Shown: positions 1 through 7,407, counted from the first letter of the stretch. The stretch: 14,411 bases of DNA from Nitrospirota bacterium (GCA_029859385.1 JAOUDF010000042.1:1-14411), one strand, 5' to 3'. The notes: generated by a model not told the origin, from the letters alone. Program-made: numbers and translations.

Positions 1-23
1 TTAAGCTCAACATGCTCCGTCAT
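1..23 (-). CDS. 5' end of an unidentified gene, cut by the window edge
   Basis: An ATG at 23-21 opens a frame that runs off the left edge and gives only MTEHVEL. The ATG shares the sequence ATGA with the stop codon of the upstream membrane-protein gene (4-nt overlap). A strong Shine-Dalgarno sequence, GGGAGGAG, lies just upstream in the 3' end of that gene, so the two are very probably translated together. Seven residues are too few to identify a family. Confidence 0.6.
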
Positions 24-457
24 CTATTTTCTCCTCCCTGAGAGGACGGGGCCGACGGCACATCATGAAAACCGCCTCCCGCGCCTATCTCTTTCCGCAC
101 TTTCATCACTTTTCGATGAACCTTTATCCAGAGCCAGATACCATAAAAAGTCAAACCGCCCAGAAGGACATGCTTGAGCATGAGCACAGGCACCTCGGCC
201 TGCCCCAGAGCACTCTGGGATTCAAACTCTTCGTAGGTGAATGTCCGCACTATGCCTGCCATGATGACAAAGATCAGGGCTCCGGCGTTCAGATGAACCA
301 GTCTTGGATAAACCTCGAGAAAAAGGATCATCGACTCTCTGGTCCCGCGCTTCTCCGCCTTGCCAAACATTACAAACATGGTGTAACCGCAAACGAACAG
401 GATCGCGGTTGCAAGGTCGTGAAAGTAGTTGTTGAGAAACAGTAGTATGTCAGTCAT
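20..457 (-). CDS. small polytopic membrane protein, unknown function, possible b-type heme protein
   Basis: A 145-residue protein with three clear hydrophobic segments at roughly residues 15-31, 53-71 and 90-111, and a polar, basic C-terminal tail, so it should sit in the inner membrane. Histidines lie in or beside the membrane segments (H13, H55, H96). That arrangement occurs in CopD-like and cytochrome-b-like small membrane proteins, where such residues bind heme, but I do not recognise a named family and the heme idea is inference. The ATG start at 457 has only a weak ribosome binding site. The stop overlaps the next gene's start by 4 nt, so they form an operon. bioD ends 127 nt upstream on the same strand and read-through from it is possible, since the gap has no clear terminator. 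Confidence 0.75.
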   Translation of the reverse strand: MTDILLFLNNYFHDLATAILFVCGYTMFVMFGKAEKRGTRESMILFLEVYPRLVHLNAGALIFVIMAGIVRTFTYEEFESQSALGQAEVPVLMLKHVLLGGLTFYGIWLWIKVHRKVMKVRKEIGAGGGFHDVPSAPSSQGGENR

Positions 458-507
458 TCGGCAGGATATCTAAGAAATATATGACTTGCTTCCTTACCCA
501 AGTGGGC

Positions 508-540
508 CAGTGCGACCGGGAATAACGCGTCGCCGCACTG
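508..540. repeat. inverted repeat in the bioD to membrane-gene gap
   Basis: CAGTGCG at 508-514 and CGCACTG at 534-540 are perfect 7-nt inverted arms around a 19-nt loop. There is no T-run on either side, so it is not a classical Rho-independent terminator. It lies between the bioD stop and the next minus-strand gene and could be a processing or weak attenuation hairpin. The rest of 458-584 shows no gene or convincing promoter. Confidence 0.35.
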
Positions 541-584
541 TCATGCTTATCGGCAGGGCATTTATTCTATTTAGCATTGCCCAG

Positions 585-1289
585 TTAAATTTTGCACATC
601 ATAGCAATAATTTTATCCCAATCAAAGCGCGATGATCTTTCATCCTTTACGGACGACAGGCGAGGGAACACTCCCAGCACGGGCACGCCCGCCCGGCTCT
701 CAATCTCGCGGAGCCCCCATTCTTCCGTTTGTGTCCACCCACTGTGGTCAACCGGGTTCATGACTATCCCCATCATTTCAATGCCTGCCTGCTTCGCGCA
801 TGAGACCGTGAGGAGCGTATGATTTATTGTGCCAAGAGAAGTCCGCGCCACAATGAGGAGCGGCAGGTTCATTTTTTTCACAAGGTCGGCGATGGCCTGC
901 TGCGGGGTTATCGGTGCCAGTATTCCCCCAGCCCCTTCTACGATCATGAATTGATGTCGACCTGCAAGAGTGCGATAGGTCGCCATAATCCGCTCAACAT
1001 CAACCGGTCGCCCCTCGATATCGGCACAGGAAGACGGCGCCAGCGGAGCTTTATACCTGAAAGGGCATATCTCGGAGATGTCGTCGACTACGCCGGCTGC
1101 CTCCTTAAGAGCCATGGCATCAGCAGGAAACAGTTTTTCACCGCACCCTGTCTCTACCGGCTTCATCACGCCGACATCGATATCTCTGGCCTTGAGCGCC
1201 CTCGCAAGGGCGCATGCCACAACAGTCTTGCCCACGCCGGTATCGGTACCAGTAACAAATATGCCGGGGATATGTCGCATGAGGGCCAT
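585..1289 (-). CDS. bioD: dethiobiotin synthetase (BioD)
   Basis: BioD makes dethiobiotin from 7,8-diaminopelargonic acid, CO2 and ATP, the penultimate step of biotin synthesis, in the cytoplasm. The 234-residue protein begins with the P-loop GTDTGVGKT (residues 14-22), followed by MKPVETG (K43) and EGAGG (118-122), all hallmark motifs of the family. E. coli BioD has about 225 residues. The frame is open to 1355, but I start it at the ATG at 1289, preceded by CAGG. The ATG at 1280 (MRHIPGIFVTG) is also possible. Starts further upstream would add residues absent from the family. It is divergent from nhaA and about 1.5 kb from bioF, with opposite-strand nhaA between, so it is not in the bioF operon. 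I see no BirA operator in front of it. Confidence 0.95.
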   Translation of the reverse strand: MALMRHIPGIFVTGTDTGVGKTVVACALARALKARDIDVGVMKPVETGCGEKLFPADAMALKEAAGVVDDISEICPFRYKAPLAPSSCADIEGRPVDVERIMATYRTLAGRHQFMIVEGAGGILAPITPQQAIADLVKKMNLPLLIVARTSLGTINHTLLTVSCAKQAGIEMMGIVMNPVDHSGWTQTEEWGLREIESRAGVPVLGVFPRLSSVKDERSSRFDWDKIIAMMCKI

Positions 1290-1291
1290 TA

Positions 1292-1336
1292 TGCCTGATT
1301 TCTGAACGCAACGGAAACGATTTTCCCCGTCAGGCA
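1292..1336. repeat. inverted repeat between bioD and nhaA
   Basis: TGCCTGA at 1292-1298 and TCAGGCA at 1330-1336 form perfect 7-nt inverted arms with a 31-nt spacer in the divergent bioD/nhaA region. It could be an operator for a divergent control point, but the long spacer makes chance occurrence plausible. Confidence 0.25.
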
Positions 1337-1363
1337 GACCGATTTCAGATGACAACCCTCCGC

Positions 1364-1427
1364 GGTGACCCTATACTTATGGTCGCCAGAGTTTGCGGCA
1401 GGTGAAGTTTTCTCTCCGAGGAAGGTA
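1364..1427 (+). promoter_or_regulatory. structured nhaA leader, candidate nhaA-type cation riboswitch
   Basis: GGTGACC (1364-1370) pairs with GGTCGCC (1381-1387) as a 7-bp stem with one G-U pair and a 10-nt loop. The next 40 nt include AGAG (1388-1391) and CTCT (1412-1415), which can pair. They also include AAGT, which could pair with ACTT in the first loop, and end in the strong ribosome binding site GAGGAAGG two bases before the nhaA ATG. A leader that folds right up to the ribosome binding site of nhaA is the context of the published nhaA-I and nhaA-II RNA motifs, reported as lithium-sensing riboswitches. I cannot check the consensus here, so the class assignment is inference. Confidence 0.4.
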
Positions 1428-2780
1428 ATGAAAAATACGATGTCGACCCTTTCCAGCTTAGCCCAGACGGTCATGCTGCCCTTCCAGAGATTTCTGAGAC
1501 AGGAAGTGATCGGCGGGATACTGCTCCTCACAGCCAGTATTGCTGCGCTCGTGATTGCGAACTCTCCTCTGGGACACGCATACGAAGAGGCATGGAAAAC
1601 GCCGATCGGCATCTCCATCGGAGAGTATTCGCTCGTCAAGGACCTTCACCATTGGATCAACGAGGGACTCATGGCCCTCTTCTTCTTTCTGGTGGGTCTC
1701 GAGATCAAACGCGAAGTCCGCGTGGGTGAACTCTCTTCTCCCAGGCAGGCGTTTCTTCCCCTCGCTGCCGCCATCGGCGGCATGGTACTGCCTGCAGCCA
1801 TATACGCGGCCATCAACGCTGGAGGTCCCGGAGCCGCCGGCTGGGGAGTGCCCATGGCCACCGATATCGCCTTCGCCCTGGGTTGCCTCGCCCTTCTGGG
1901 AGGACGAGTCCCGTCGAGCCTGATCATCTTCCTGCTGGCCCTGGCGATCATCGATGACCTGGGAGGCATTCTCGTTATCGCACTCTTTTATTCCGAAGAT
2001 CTCTCGATTGAGGCTCTGCTGAGTGCGGCGGTACTTCTCAGCACCTCCTACGGGATGAACAGGATACTGGGAATCCGGTGGACCTTTCCTTACGTTTTTG
2101 TCGGCATCCTCATGTGGCTGGCCCTGCTCAAATCCGGCATCCACGCCACAATCGCCGGCGTGCTGCTGGCCATGACCATTCCCGCATCCACTACCATCCG
2201 TCATTCAGAGTTCGTGGAGAGAGTTCAGGAGCAGCTCAGGATCATGACGGGCCAGAGGGATGGAAACGAGACCTGTCCACTGGAGCTGGAGGAGGAAGAG
2301 AAGCAGAATGTCATCCAGTCTCTCGAACAGACCTGTTTCGAGGCGGAAGCGCCCCTGGAGCACATGGAGCACACCCTTCACCCCTGGGTAGTCTACCTCA
2401 TCGTGCCGCTCTTTGCCTTTGCCAATGCGGGGGTCGCCATCAATTTCGACAGTGTCGGATCCCTTCTTGGCAACCCGGTATTCCTTGGCATAGTCGGCGG
2501 CCTGGTAATAGGTAAACCGCTCGGCATATTTATCTTCAGCTGGCTGGCGGTAAAAGCCGGGCTGACCGTGCTACCCAATGGCGTTGAGTGGAAGCATGTC
2601 GCTGGCGTCGGCTGCCTCGGCGGCATCGGGTTCACCATGTCCCTGTTCATAGGGACTCTGGCCTTTCCGGGCAACGCACTGCTTGAAACCTGCAAACTTG
2701 CCATTATCGCGGCATCAGCACTGGCAGGGATCGCAGGATTGATAATTCTATCGCGAGCAAAAAGCAGACTCGGTATATGA
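1428..2780 (+). CDS. nhaA: Na+/H+ antiporter NhaA
   Basis: NhaA exchanges cytoplasmic Na+ (or Li+) for periplasmic protons in the inner membrane and serves sodium and pH homeostasis. The ATG at 1428 is chosen because GAGGAAGG sits at 1418-1425. A GTG at 1365 keeps the frame open but lies inside the leader hairpin. The 450-residue product has the family hallmarks: FFLVGLEIKREVR, ATDIAFALG with D146, and the paired aspartates IDDLG (D176, D177). These are spaced exactly as D133, D163 and D164 of the E. coli protein. GFTMSLFIG lies near the C-terminus. It is longer than E. coli NhaA (388) mainly because of a polar, acidic insert of about 60 residues (about 258-319) between membrane segments. It is divergent from bioD and convergent with the bioF operon. 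Confidence 0.96.
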   Translation: MKNTMSTLSSLAQTVMLPFQRFLRQEVIGGILLLTASIAALVIANSPLGHAYEEAWKTPIGISIGEYSLVKDLHHWINEGLMALFFFLVGLEIKREVRVGELSSPRQAFLPLAAAIGGMVLPAAIYAAINAGGPGAAGWGVPMATDIAFALGCLALLGGRVPSSLIIFLLALAIIDDLGGILVIALFYSEDLSIEALLSAAVLLSTSYGMNRILGIRWTFPYVFVGILMWLALLKSGIHATIAGVLLAMTIPASTTIRHSEFVERVQEQLRIMTGQRDGNETCPLELEEEEKQNVIQSLEQTCFEAEAPLEHMEHTLHPWVVYLIVPLFAFANAGVAINFDSVGSLLGNPVFLGIVGGLVIGKPLGIFIFSWLAVKAGLTVLPNGVEWKHVAGVGCLGGIGFTMSLFIGTLAFPGNALLETCKLAIIAASALAGIAGLIILSRAKSRLGI

Positions 2781-2811
2781 TCAGTTGCGCCCCTGAGAAA
2801 ACAGTGACGAC

Positions 2812-3534
2812 CTATCCTTCCAGTACCCTGCTATCCAGATTGAATACCTGCCCCGAGACGTTACGCATTCCGCAAAGGTGATGGATAAAATCGGCTACCT
2901 CCTCCACCGTCGATGTCCGTCCAAGGCAAAGCTCCCTTATGACCCGCTCCCGACCGACGTCTGAAAGCGCCTTGCCCATCTCCGTATCCAGGAGCCCCGG
3001 AATCACCATGTTGATCTGGATATTGTCCTTCCCCATTTCTCTGGCTGCGGCAGTGGACACTCCCCATAAACCACCCTTGGACGCCGCATAGTTTATCTGC
3101 CCCTCGCGCCCTTTGAGACCGGAGATGGAGCCGATATTGACAATGTGGCCTCCTCCGTTTTTCTTCATGACGGGAGCCACCGCCCGCATCAGATTAACGG
3201 GACCCGCAAGGTTTGTCCGCAGCACCTCATCCCACTCGGCCTCGCCCATCTTTATAAGCAGATCATCGCGTACTGTCCCCGCGTTGTTTATCAGGACATC
3301 GATCCGCCCCCATTCGTTGACTATCGCTTCCACGCCCTCCTTTACCCGGGAAGGAATGCCGACATCGACACGAAAAGAGGATGCTTCACCCCCCATTGCC
3401 TTTATCTCCGCAACCACCTGCCGGGCCTCTTCAGCCCTTTCACGATAAAGCACAGCCACCCGTTCCCTGCCAAAACGCAGGGCAATGGCCCGACCCAGTC
3501 CTCGCGATGCTCCGGTCACCACAGCCACCCTCAC
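2812..3534 (-). CDS. FabG-like short-chain dehydrogenase, probably a biotin-pathway ketoacyl reductase
   Basis: A 240-residue classical SDR. It has the NAD(P)-binding TGASRGLG (7-14), NNAG (83-86), N108, and the catalytic S136, Y149 and K153 in the YAASK setting, so it should be active as an NAD(P)H-dependent 3-oxoacyl reductase. The C-terminus (GQVFNLDSRVLEG) departs from the usual FabG ending, where a VNGGMYM-like sequence is common, which marks it as a specialised paralogue rather than the housekeeping enzyme. It starts with GTG inside the bioF stop (GTGA, 4-nt overlap), so it is translated with bioF and falls under the BirA-controlled promoter. A role in making or trimming the pimeloyl-ACP chain that feeds BioF is the likely reading, but the substrate is inferred from context only. 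Confidence 0.88.
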   Translation of the reverse strand: MRVAVVTGASRGLGRAIALRFGRERVAVLYRERAEEARQVVAEIKAMGGEASSFRVDVGIPSRVKEGVEAIVNEWGRIDVLINNAGTVRDDLLIKMGEAEWDEVLRTNLAGPVNLMRAVAPVMKKNGGGHIVNIGSISGLKGREGQINYAASKGGLWGVSTAAAREMGKDNIQINMVIPGLLDTEMGKALSDVGRERVIRELCLGRTSTVEEVADFIHHLCGMRNVSGQVFNLDSRVLEG

Positions 3535-4703
3535 GGCAACCCAACCTTTCTACCTGCCCTTTCAAAAGCTTCAAGGGCAAAACGGATGTCCTCATCCGTA
3601 TGGGTGGCCATGACGGTCACCCGTATCCTGCTCTCGCCTTTTGGAACAGTGGGCGGCCGGACTGCCATCGCGTAAACTCCCTCAAGAAAAAGGGCCTTTG
3701 AGAGGGCCAACGCCTTTTCAGCATCACCAATCAACACGGGGATAATAGGTGTCTCTCCTGGCGGGACGTCAAATCCCATTTTTTGTAACCCTTGCCGCAG
3801 GGTAACGGCATTCTTCCTCAGTCGCTCCACGCGCCCTGGCTCCGATTCAACAATATGAAGCGCCTCCATTGCCGACGCTGCGACAGCAGGAGGAAGGGCT
3901 GTAGTAAAAATAAAGCTTCTGGCTTTGTTGAGAAGGTAGTCGATGACCACCCGTTCTCCCGCCACATAAGCGCCGAACCCGCCAAGCGCTTTGCCAAGGG
4001 TCCCCATGAAAATAATCCTGTCGGAACGGCAACCAAAGTATTCTACCGTACCCCGCCCCCCCTGCCCCAGCACACCGGTGGCGTGGGCCTCGTCCAGTAT
4101 CACCACCGCATCGTATCTCCCGGCGAGCCCAAGAAGCTCAGGCAAGGGAGCCATGTCTCCATCCATGCTGAAGACCCCTTCGGTCACAATCCATTTACGG
4201 TTTCCGGAAGTCTTTTGCAGGAGAAACTCCAGATGAGCCATGTCGTTATGTCGATAACGGACCATGCGGGCGGATGAGAGCGTGCAGCCGTCAATAATAC
4301 TGGCGTGGGAGAGGCGGTCGCAGAAGATTACATCACCCTTTTTACATAACGTGCCGAGCAATCCCGTATTGGCCATATAACCAGTGGAAAACAGCAATGC
4401 CGCTTCCGTTCCCTTGAATCGGGCGATGGCCTCTTCAAGCACCGTGTGTACGGGCATGTTGCCGGAGATAAGGCGAGCCGCGCCGGCTCCCGCTCCGTAT
4501 TTCTCAGTAGCTACCATGGCGGCCCTTATGACTCGGGGATCAGCCGCCAGCCCGAGATAGTTGTTGGAGCAAAGAAGAAGCTTCTGTTCCCCTTCAATGG
4601 AAACCCGGGGAGACGGGCAAGAATCGATAGTGGCGAGACGGCGCAGAAGGTAACTGTCGTGCAGTTCTTCTAGCTCCCCGCTCAGCCATTCAAAGCATCT
4701 CAT
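3531..4703 (-). CDS. bioF: 8-amino-7-oxononanoate synthase (BioF)
   Basis: BioF is the PLP enzyme that condenses pimeloyl-ACP (or -CoA) with L-alanine, the first ring-forming step of biotin synthesis. The 390-residue protein shows the alpha-oxoamine synthase motifs CSNNYLGLA, SHASIIDG, DEAHATGVLG and GTLGKALGG, where K238 is the expected PLP-binding lysine. E. coli BioF has 384 residues. The ATG at 4703 is preferred because AAGGG lies 7 nt upstream. A GTG at 4742 would add 13 lysine-rich residues translated from an A-tract. 2-Amino-3-ketobutyrate CoA ligase is the close relative to exclude, but the BirA operator upstream and nearby bioD settle it as bioF. It is the first gene of a two-gene operon with the SDR. 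Confidence 0.95.
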   Translation of the reverse strand: MRCFEWLSGELEELHDSYLLRRLATIDSCPSPRVSIEGEQKLLLCSNNYLGLAADPRVIRAAMVATEKYGAGAGAARLISGNMPVHTVLEEAIARFKGTEAALLFSTGYMANTGLLGTLCKKGDVIFCDRLSHASIIDGCTLSSARMVRYRHNDMAHLEFLLQKTSGNRKWIVTEGVFSMDGDMAPLPELLGLAGRYDAVVILDEAHATGVLGQGGRGTVEYFGCRSDRIIFMGTLGKALGGFGAYVAGERVVIDYLLNKARSFIFTTALPPAVAASAMEALHIVESEPGRVERLRKNAVTLRQGLQKMGFDVPPGETPIIPVLIGDAEKALALSKALFLEGVYAMAVRPPTVPKGESRIRVTVMATHTDEDIRFALEAFERAGRKVGLP

Positions 4704-4751
4704 CCTGTGGCCCTTTTGTTTTTTTTTGCATTGCCGATACACTTCAATATA

Positions 4752-4769
4752 GACTGGTAGAAGCCAGTC
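4752..4769. repeat. dyad at the bioF transcription start
   Basis: GACTGG (4752-4757) and CCAGTC (4764-4769) are perfect inverted arms around a 6-nt loop, directly downstream of the predicted bioF -10 box. The predicted start point falls within it. It may be a second operator or a 5' stabilising hairpin of the bioF mRNA. Confidence 0.4.
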
Positions 4770-4797
4770 ATGATACTGGATTTACCGCGATTGTCAA
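4770..4797 (-). promoter_or_regulatory. sigma70 promoter of bioF-SDR
   Basis: Reading the minus strand, TTGACA (4797-4792) is followed after 16 nt by TATCAT (4775-4770). The -35 is a perfect consensus. The predicted start is near 4763, leaving an untranslated leader of about 60 nt before the bioF ATG. The -35 lies inside the BirA operator half-site, so repressor binding should block RNA polymerase directly. Confidence 0.75.
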
Positions 4798-4823
4798 CCT
4801 GGTGCAAGAAGAATGGTTTACAA
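4791..4823. promoter_or_regulatory. BirA (biotin repressor) operator
   Basis: TTGTCAACC (4791-4799), a 15-nt spacer, and GGTTTACAA (4815-4823). The known consensus for bifunctional BirA is TTGTAAACC-N14/15-GGTTTACAA, so one half-site is perfect and the other has a single change, at the right spacing. It covers the -35 box of the bioF promoter. Its right edge lies 26 nt before the clpC -35, so clpC is probably not its main target. It implies that this genome has a BirA with an N-terminal helix-turn-helix. Confidence 0.88.
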
Positions 4824-4848
4824 TGACAACCGCAAGAGAGACCCAAGC

Positions 4849-4877
4849 TTGACAGGGTTTTCGCAACAAAGTACCAT
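4849..4877 (+). promoter_or_regulatory. promoter of clpC
   Basis: TTGACA (4849-4854), a 17-nt spacer and TACCAT (4872-4877). The predicted start is near 4884, giving a leader of about 38 nt. The CTTGACA and CCAT elements also loosely resemble heat-shock (sigma32) boxes, but the spacing suits sigma70 better. No CIRCE or CtsR-type box is seen. Confidence 0.6.
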
Positions 4878-4884
4878 AAACCCT
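4854..4884. repeat. inverted repeat bracketing the clpC promoter
   Basis: AGGGTTT (4854-4860) and AAACCCT (4878-4884) are perfect 7-nt inverted arms with a 17-nt spacer. They span from the end of the -35 to the predicted start point of clpC, a position where a repressor would act. TACCAT also occurs twice (4872-4877 and 4884-4889). Confidence 0.4.
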
Positions 4885-4921
4885 ACCATCCGGTATCTAA
4901 CCGCTTGAACGAGGTAGTGTC

Positions 4922-7357
4922 ATGTTTGAGAAATTCACTGAAAGAGGGCGACGGGTAATCATCCTGGCCAGGGAAGAAGCCGAGCGCCACATGAACGACT
5001 ATCTCGGCACTGAACATCTCCTTCTGGGGATTCTCCGGGAAGAAGATGGCATCCCCATCTCTATCCTCAAGAAACTGGGGCTTACCGTCGAGCAGGTCCG
5101 TATCGAGATCGAGAGAAACATCCCCACAGGCACCAACTCCATCACCTTTGGTGAAGTGCCGATGACCCCTCGCGCCAAACGCGTACTTGAGCTGGCGGTG
5201 GAGGAAGCCCGTCTTTTAGGATACAACTATGTAAGCAGCGAGCATATCTTTCTTGGCATGATCCGCGAAGAGGAAGAGATCGGCGGCAAGATACTCCGCA
5301 GTCTCGGTGCCAACCTTCTCGGCGCCCGCCAGCTGACCATCAATTACCTTCGCCGGACTCAGAACCAGGCCAAGGACAAGAAGAGCCCCACCCCCACGCT
5401 GGATGAGTTCTGCAGGGACCTTACCCAGCTGGCCCGCGAAGGGAAGCTCGACCCGGTAATCGGACGCGCTACCGAAATTGAACGGATACTTCAGATCCTC
5501 AGCAGGCGCACCAAGAATAACCCGGTCATTATCGGCGAACCCGGGGTCGGCAAGACCGCCATAGTGGAAGGCCTTGCCCAGAAGATCATCAACAACGACG
5601 TACCGGAGAATCTCCAGAGCAAGCGCCTCCTGGCCCTGGACCTTGGGTCGCTGATAGCGGGCACCAAATACAGGGGCCAGTTTGAAGAGCGCCTCAAGAT
5701 CGTCATGAAGGAGATCGCCCAGGCCGACAACGTCATCGTATTCATCGACGAATTACACACCCTCGTGGGGGCCGGTGCAGCGGAAGGCTCGGTAGACGCC
5801 TCCAGCATGCTCAAGCCTGCCCTGGCGAGGGGAGAGATCCAGTGTATCGGAGCAACCACCCTTGACGAGTTCCGCAAGCACATCGAAAAGGACGGCGCGC
5901 TGGAGCGCAGGTTCCAGCCTATCTATCTCCAGCCGCCGAGCTCCGACGAGACGATCAAGATCATCAAGGGACTGCGGGACAAGTACGAGGCCCATCACCG
6001 GGTGCTCATCAGCGACGAGGCCATCGAGTCATCCGTAAAGCTGTCCGACCGGTATATTTCCGACCGGTTCCTGCCCGACAAGGCCATCGACATCATCGAC
6101 GAAGCCTGTGCGCGGGCCAAGCTTATGAAGTACACCCTGCCGCCTGAGCTGAAAGCCCTCGACAAGGAGCTGAAAAAGATCAAGCAAGAGCGCAATCTCT
6201 ACACCAAGCTTCAGGATTTTGAGAAGGCGGCCGCCCTGAGAGACGACGAAGAACGGCTCAAGGAGCTCTTCGAAGAGGCCCAGCGCGACTGGCACGACAA
6301 CCAGGAGAAGAACCAGCCCGTTGTCGGCGAGGAGGACATCGCCGCCATGGTGTCGAAGATCACGGGCATTCCCCTTTTCAAGCTCGAGGAGAAGGAATCG
6401 GCCAAGCTGCTGCGCATGGAGGAGGAACTCCACAAGCGCGTCATTGGACAGGATGTGGCTATTCATGCGGTATCAAGGGCCATCCGACGTTCACGAGCGG
6501 GGCTCAAGTCGAGAAAGAAACCGATCGGGTCGTTCATGTTCCTCGGCCCTACCGGTGTGGGTAAGACCGAGCTGGCACGGGCCCTGGCGGAATTTCTCTT
6601 CGACAATGAAGAGGCCCTGATCCGGGTCGACATGTCGGAATATATGGAGAAGTTCACCGTATCGCGGCTCACCGGCGCACCTCCCGGCTACGTGGGCTAC
6701 GAAGAGGGCGGCCAGCTTACCGAGAAGGTACGGCGTCGGCCTTACTCCGTGGTACTCCTCGACGAGATCGAGAAGGCCCATCCCGACATCTTCAACCTGC
6801 TTTTGCAGGTCCTCGATGAAGGCCATCTGACCGACAGTTTCGGCCGCAAGGTCGACTTCAAGAACACGGTGCTTATAATGACCTCCAACGTCGGGGCCAA
6901 GATGATCGACAAGGGGACGCCCCTCGGCTTCAGGACTCCCTCAGAGTCCGAAACAGCCGAGAAGGTCCGTGAAACGGTCATGGGTGAACTGAAGAAGACC
7001 TTCAATCCTGAATTCCTGAACAGGCTCGATGAGGCGGTAGTCTTCCATGGGCTCGGCAAGGATCACCTCATCAAGATTGTCGACCTGCTGATCGACGACC
7101 TGAACAAGCAGTTGAGCGAACAGGAAAGCCGGGTAGAGGTGACCCAGGAGGCCAAGGAATGGATCATCGACACCAACTTCCAGCCGTCCTATGGTGCACG
7201 TCCCCTCAAGAGGGCGATCCAGAGGCTTATAGAAGACCCGCTTTCCGAAAAGATACTTACCGAGAGGACGAAAACTGCGTTCAGTGTCGAGGTAAGACTG
7301 AAGGACGGCGCACTGGAGTTTATTACCAAAGAGGTCGAGGCAATGGCCAAGGCCTGA
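4922..7357 (+). CDS. clpC: ATP-dependent Clp protease ATP-binding subunit ClpC
   Basis: ClpC is the Hsp100/AAA+ unfoldase that threads proteins into ClpP in the cytoplasm. The 811-residue protein has the N-terminal double Clp-N repeat (about 1-145), a first AAA+ domain with GEPGVGKT (205-212) and Walker B FIDELH, a UVR-type coiled middle segment (about 420-455), and a second AAA+ domain with GPTGVGKT (542-549) and LLDEIEKAHPD. The C-terminal ClpB/ClpA small domain follows. The UVR segment and the short linker distinguish ClpC from ClpA and ClpB, whose long M-domain is absent. The ATG has GAGGT six bases upstream. It is a single-gene unit between its own promoter and a strong terminator. No ctsR, mcsA or mcsB lies alongside, unlike in Firmicutes. 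Confidence 0.95.
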   Translation: MFEKFTERGRRVIILAREEAERHMNDYLGTEHLLLGILREEDGIPISILKKLGLTVEQVRIEIERNIPTGTNSITFGEVPMTPRAKRVLELAVEEARLLGYNYVSSEHIFLGMIREEEEIGGKILRSLGANLLGARQLTINYLRRTQNQAKDKKSPTPTLDEFCRDLTQLAREGKLDPVIGRATEIERILQILSRRTKNNPVIIGEPGVGKTAIVEGLAQKIINNDVPENLQSKRLLALDLGSLIAGTKYRGQFEERLKIVMKEIAQADNVIVFIDELHTLVGAGAAEGSVDASSMLKPALARGEIQCIGATTLDEFRKHIEKDGALERRFQPIYLQPPSSDETIKIIKGLRDKYEAHHRVLISDEAIESSVKLSDRYISDRFLPDKAIDIIDEACARAKLMKYTLPPELKALDKELKKIKQERNLYTKLQDFEKAAALRDDEERLKELFEEAQRDWHDNQEKNQPVVGEEDIAAMVSKITGIPLFKLEEKESAKLLRMEEELHKRVIGQDVAIHAVSRAIRRSRAGLKSRKKPIGSFMFLGPTGVGKTELARALAEFLFDNEEALIRVDMSEYMEKFTVSRLTGAPPGYVGYEEGGQLTEKVRRRPYSVVLLDEIEKAHPDIFNLLLQVLDEGHLTDSFGRKVDFKNTVLIMTSNVGAKMIDKGTPLGFRTPSESETAEKVRETVMGELKKTFNPEFLNRLDEAVVFHGLGKDHLIKIVDLLIDDLNKQLSEQESRVEVTQEAKEWIIDTNFQPSYGARPLKRAIQRLIEDPLSEKILTERTKTAFSVEVRLKDGALEFITKEVEAMAKA

Positions 7358-7378
7358 ACAACATTTAAAATTTTCAAC

Positions 7379-7407
7379 AAAAGGACGTCCCTGCGGACGT
7401 CCTTTTT
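7379..7407. terminator. bidirectional Rho-independent terminator of clpC and the TPR gene
   Basis: AAAAGGACGTCC (7379-7390), a 4-nt loop CTGC, and GGACGTCCTTTTT (7395-7407) form a 12-bp stem flanked by A and T runs, so it works on both strands. The core GGACGTCC is itself a palindrome and is present twice. The right T-run overlaps the stop codon of the minus-strand TPR gene (7406-7408). Confidence 0.93.

Noticed and set aside
1290..1427. A BirA operator for bioD
   Set aside because: I looked for TTGTAAACC and GGTTTACAA half-sites on both strands in front of bioD. Only a stray ACAACC was found, without a partner at 14-15 nt.
1458..2204. Long minus-strand open frame (248 residues) across nhaA
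   Set aside because: It lies antisense to a gene with unmistakable NhaA motifs, its protein is rich in Gly, Gln, Asp and Arg with no family signature, and it has no ribosome binding site. It is a frame shadow.
2781..2811. A terminator between convergent nhaA and the SDR gene
   Set aside because: The 31-nt gap has no stem with an adjacent T-run on either strand. The two transcripts may overlap or end by another means.
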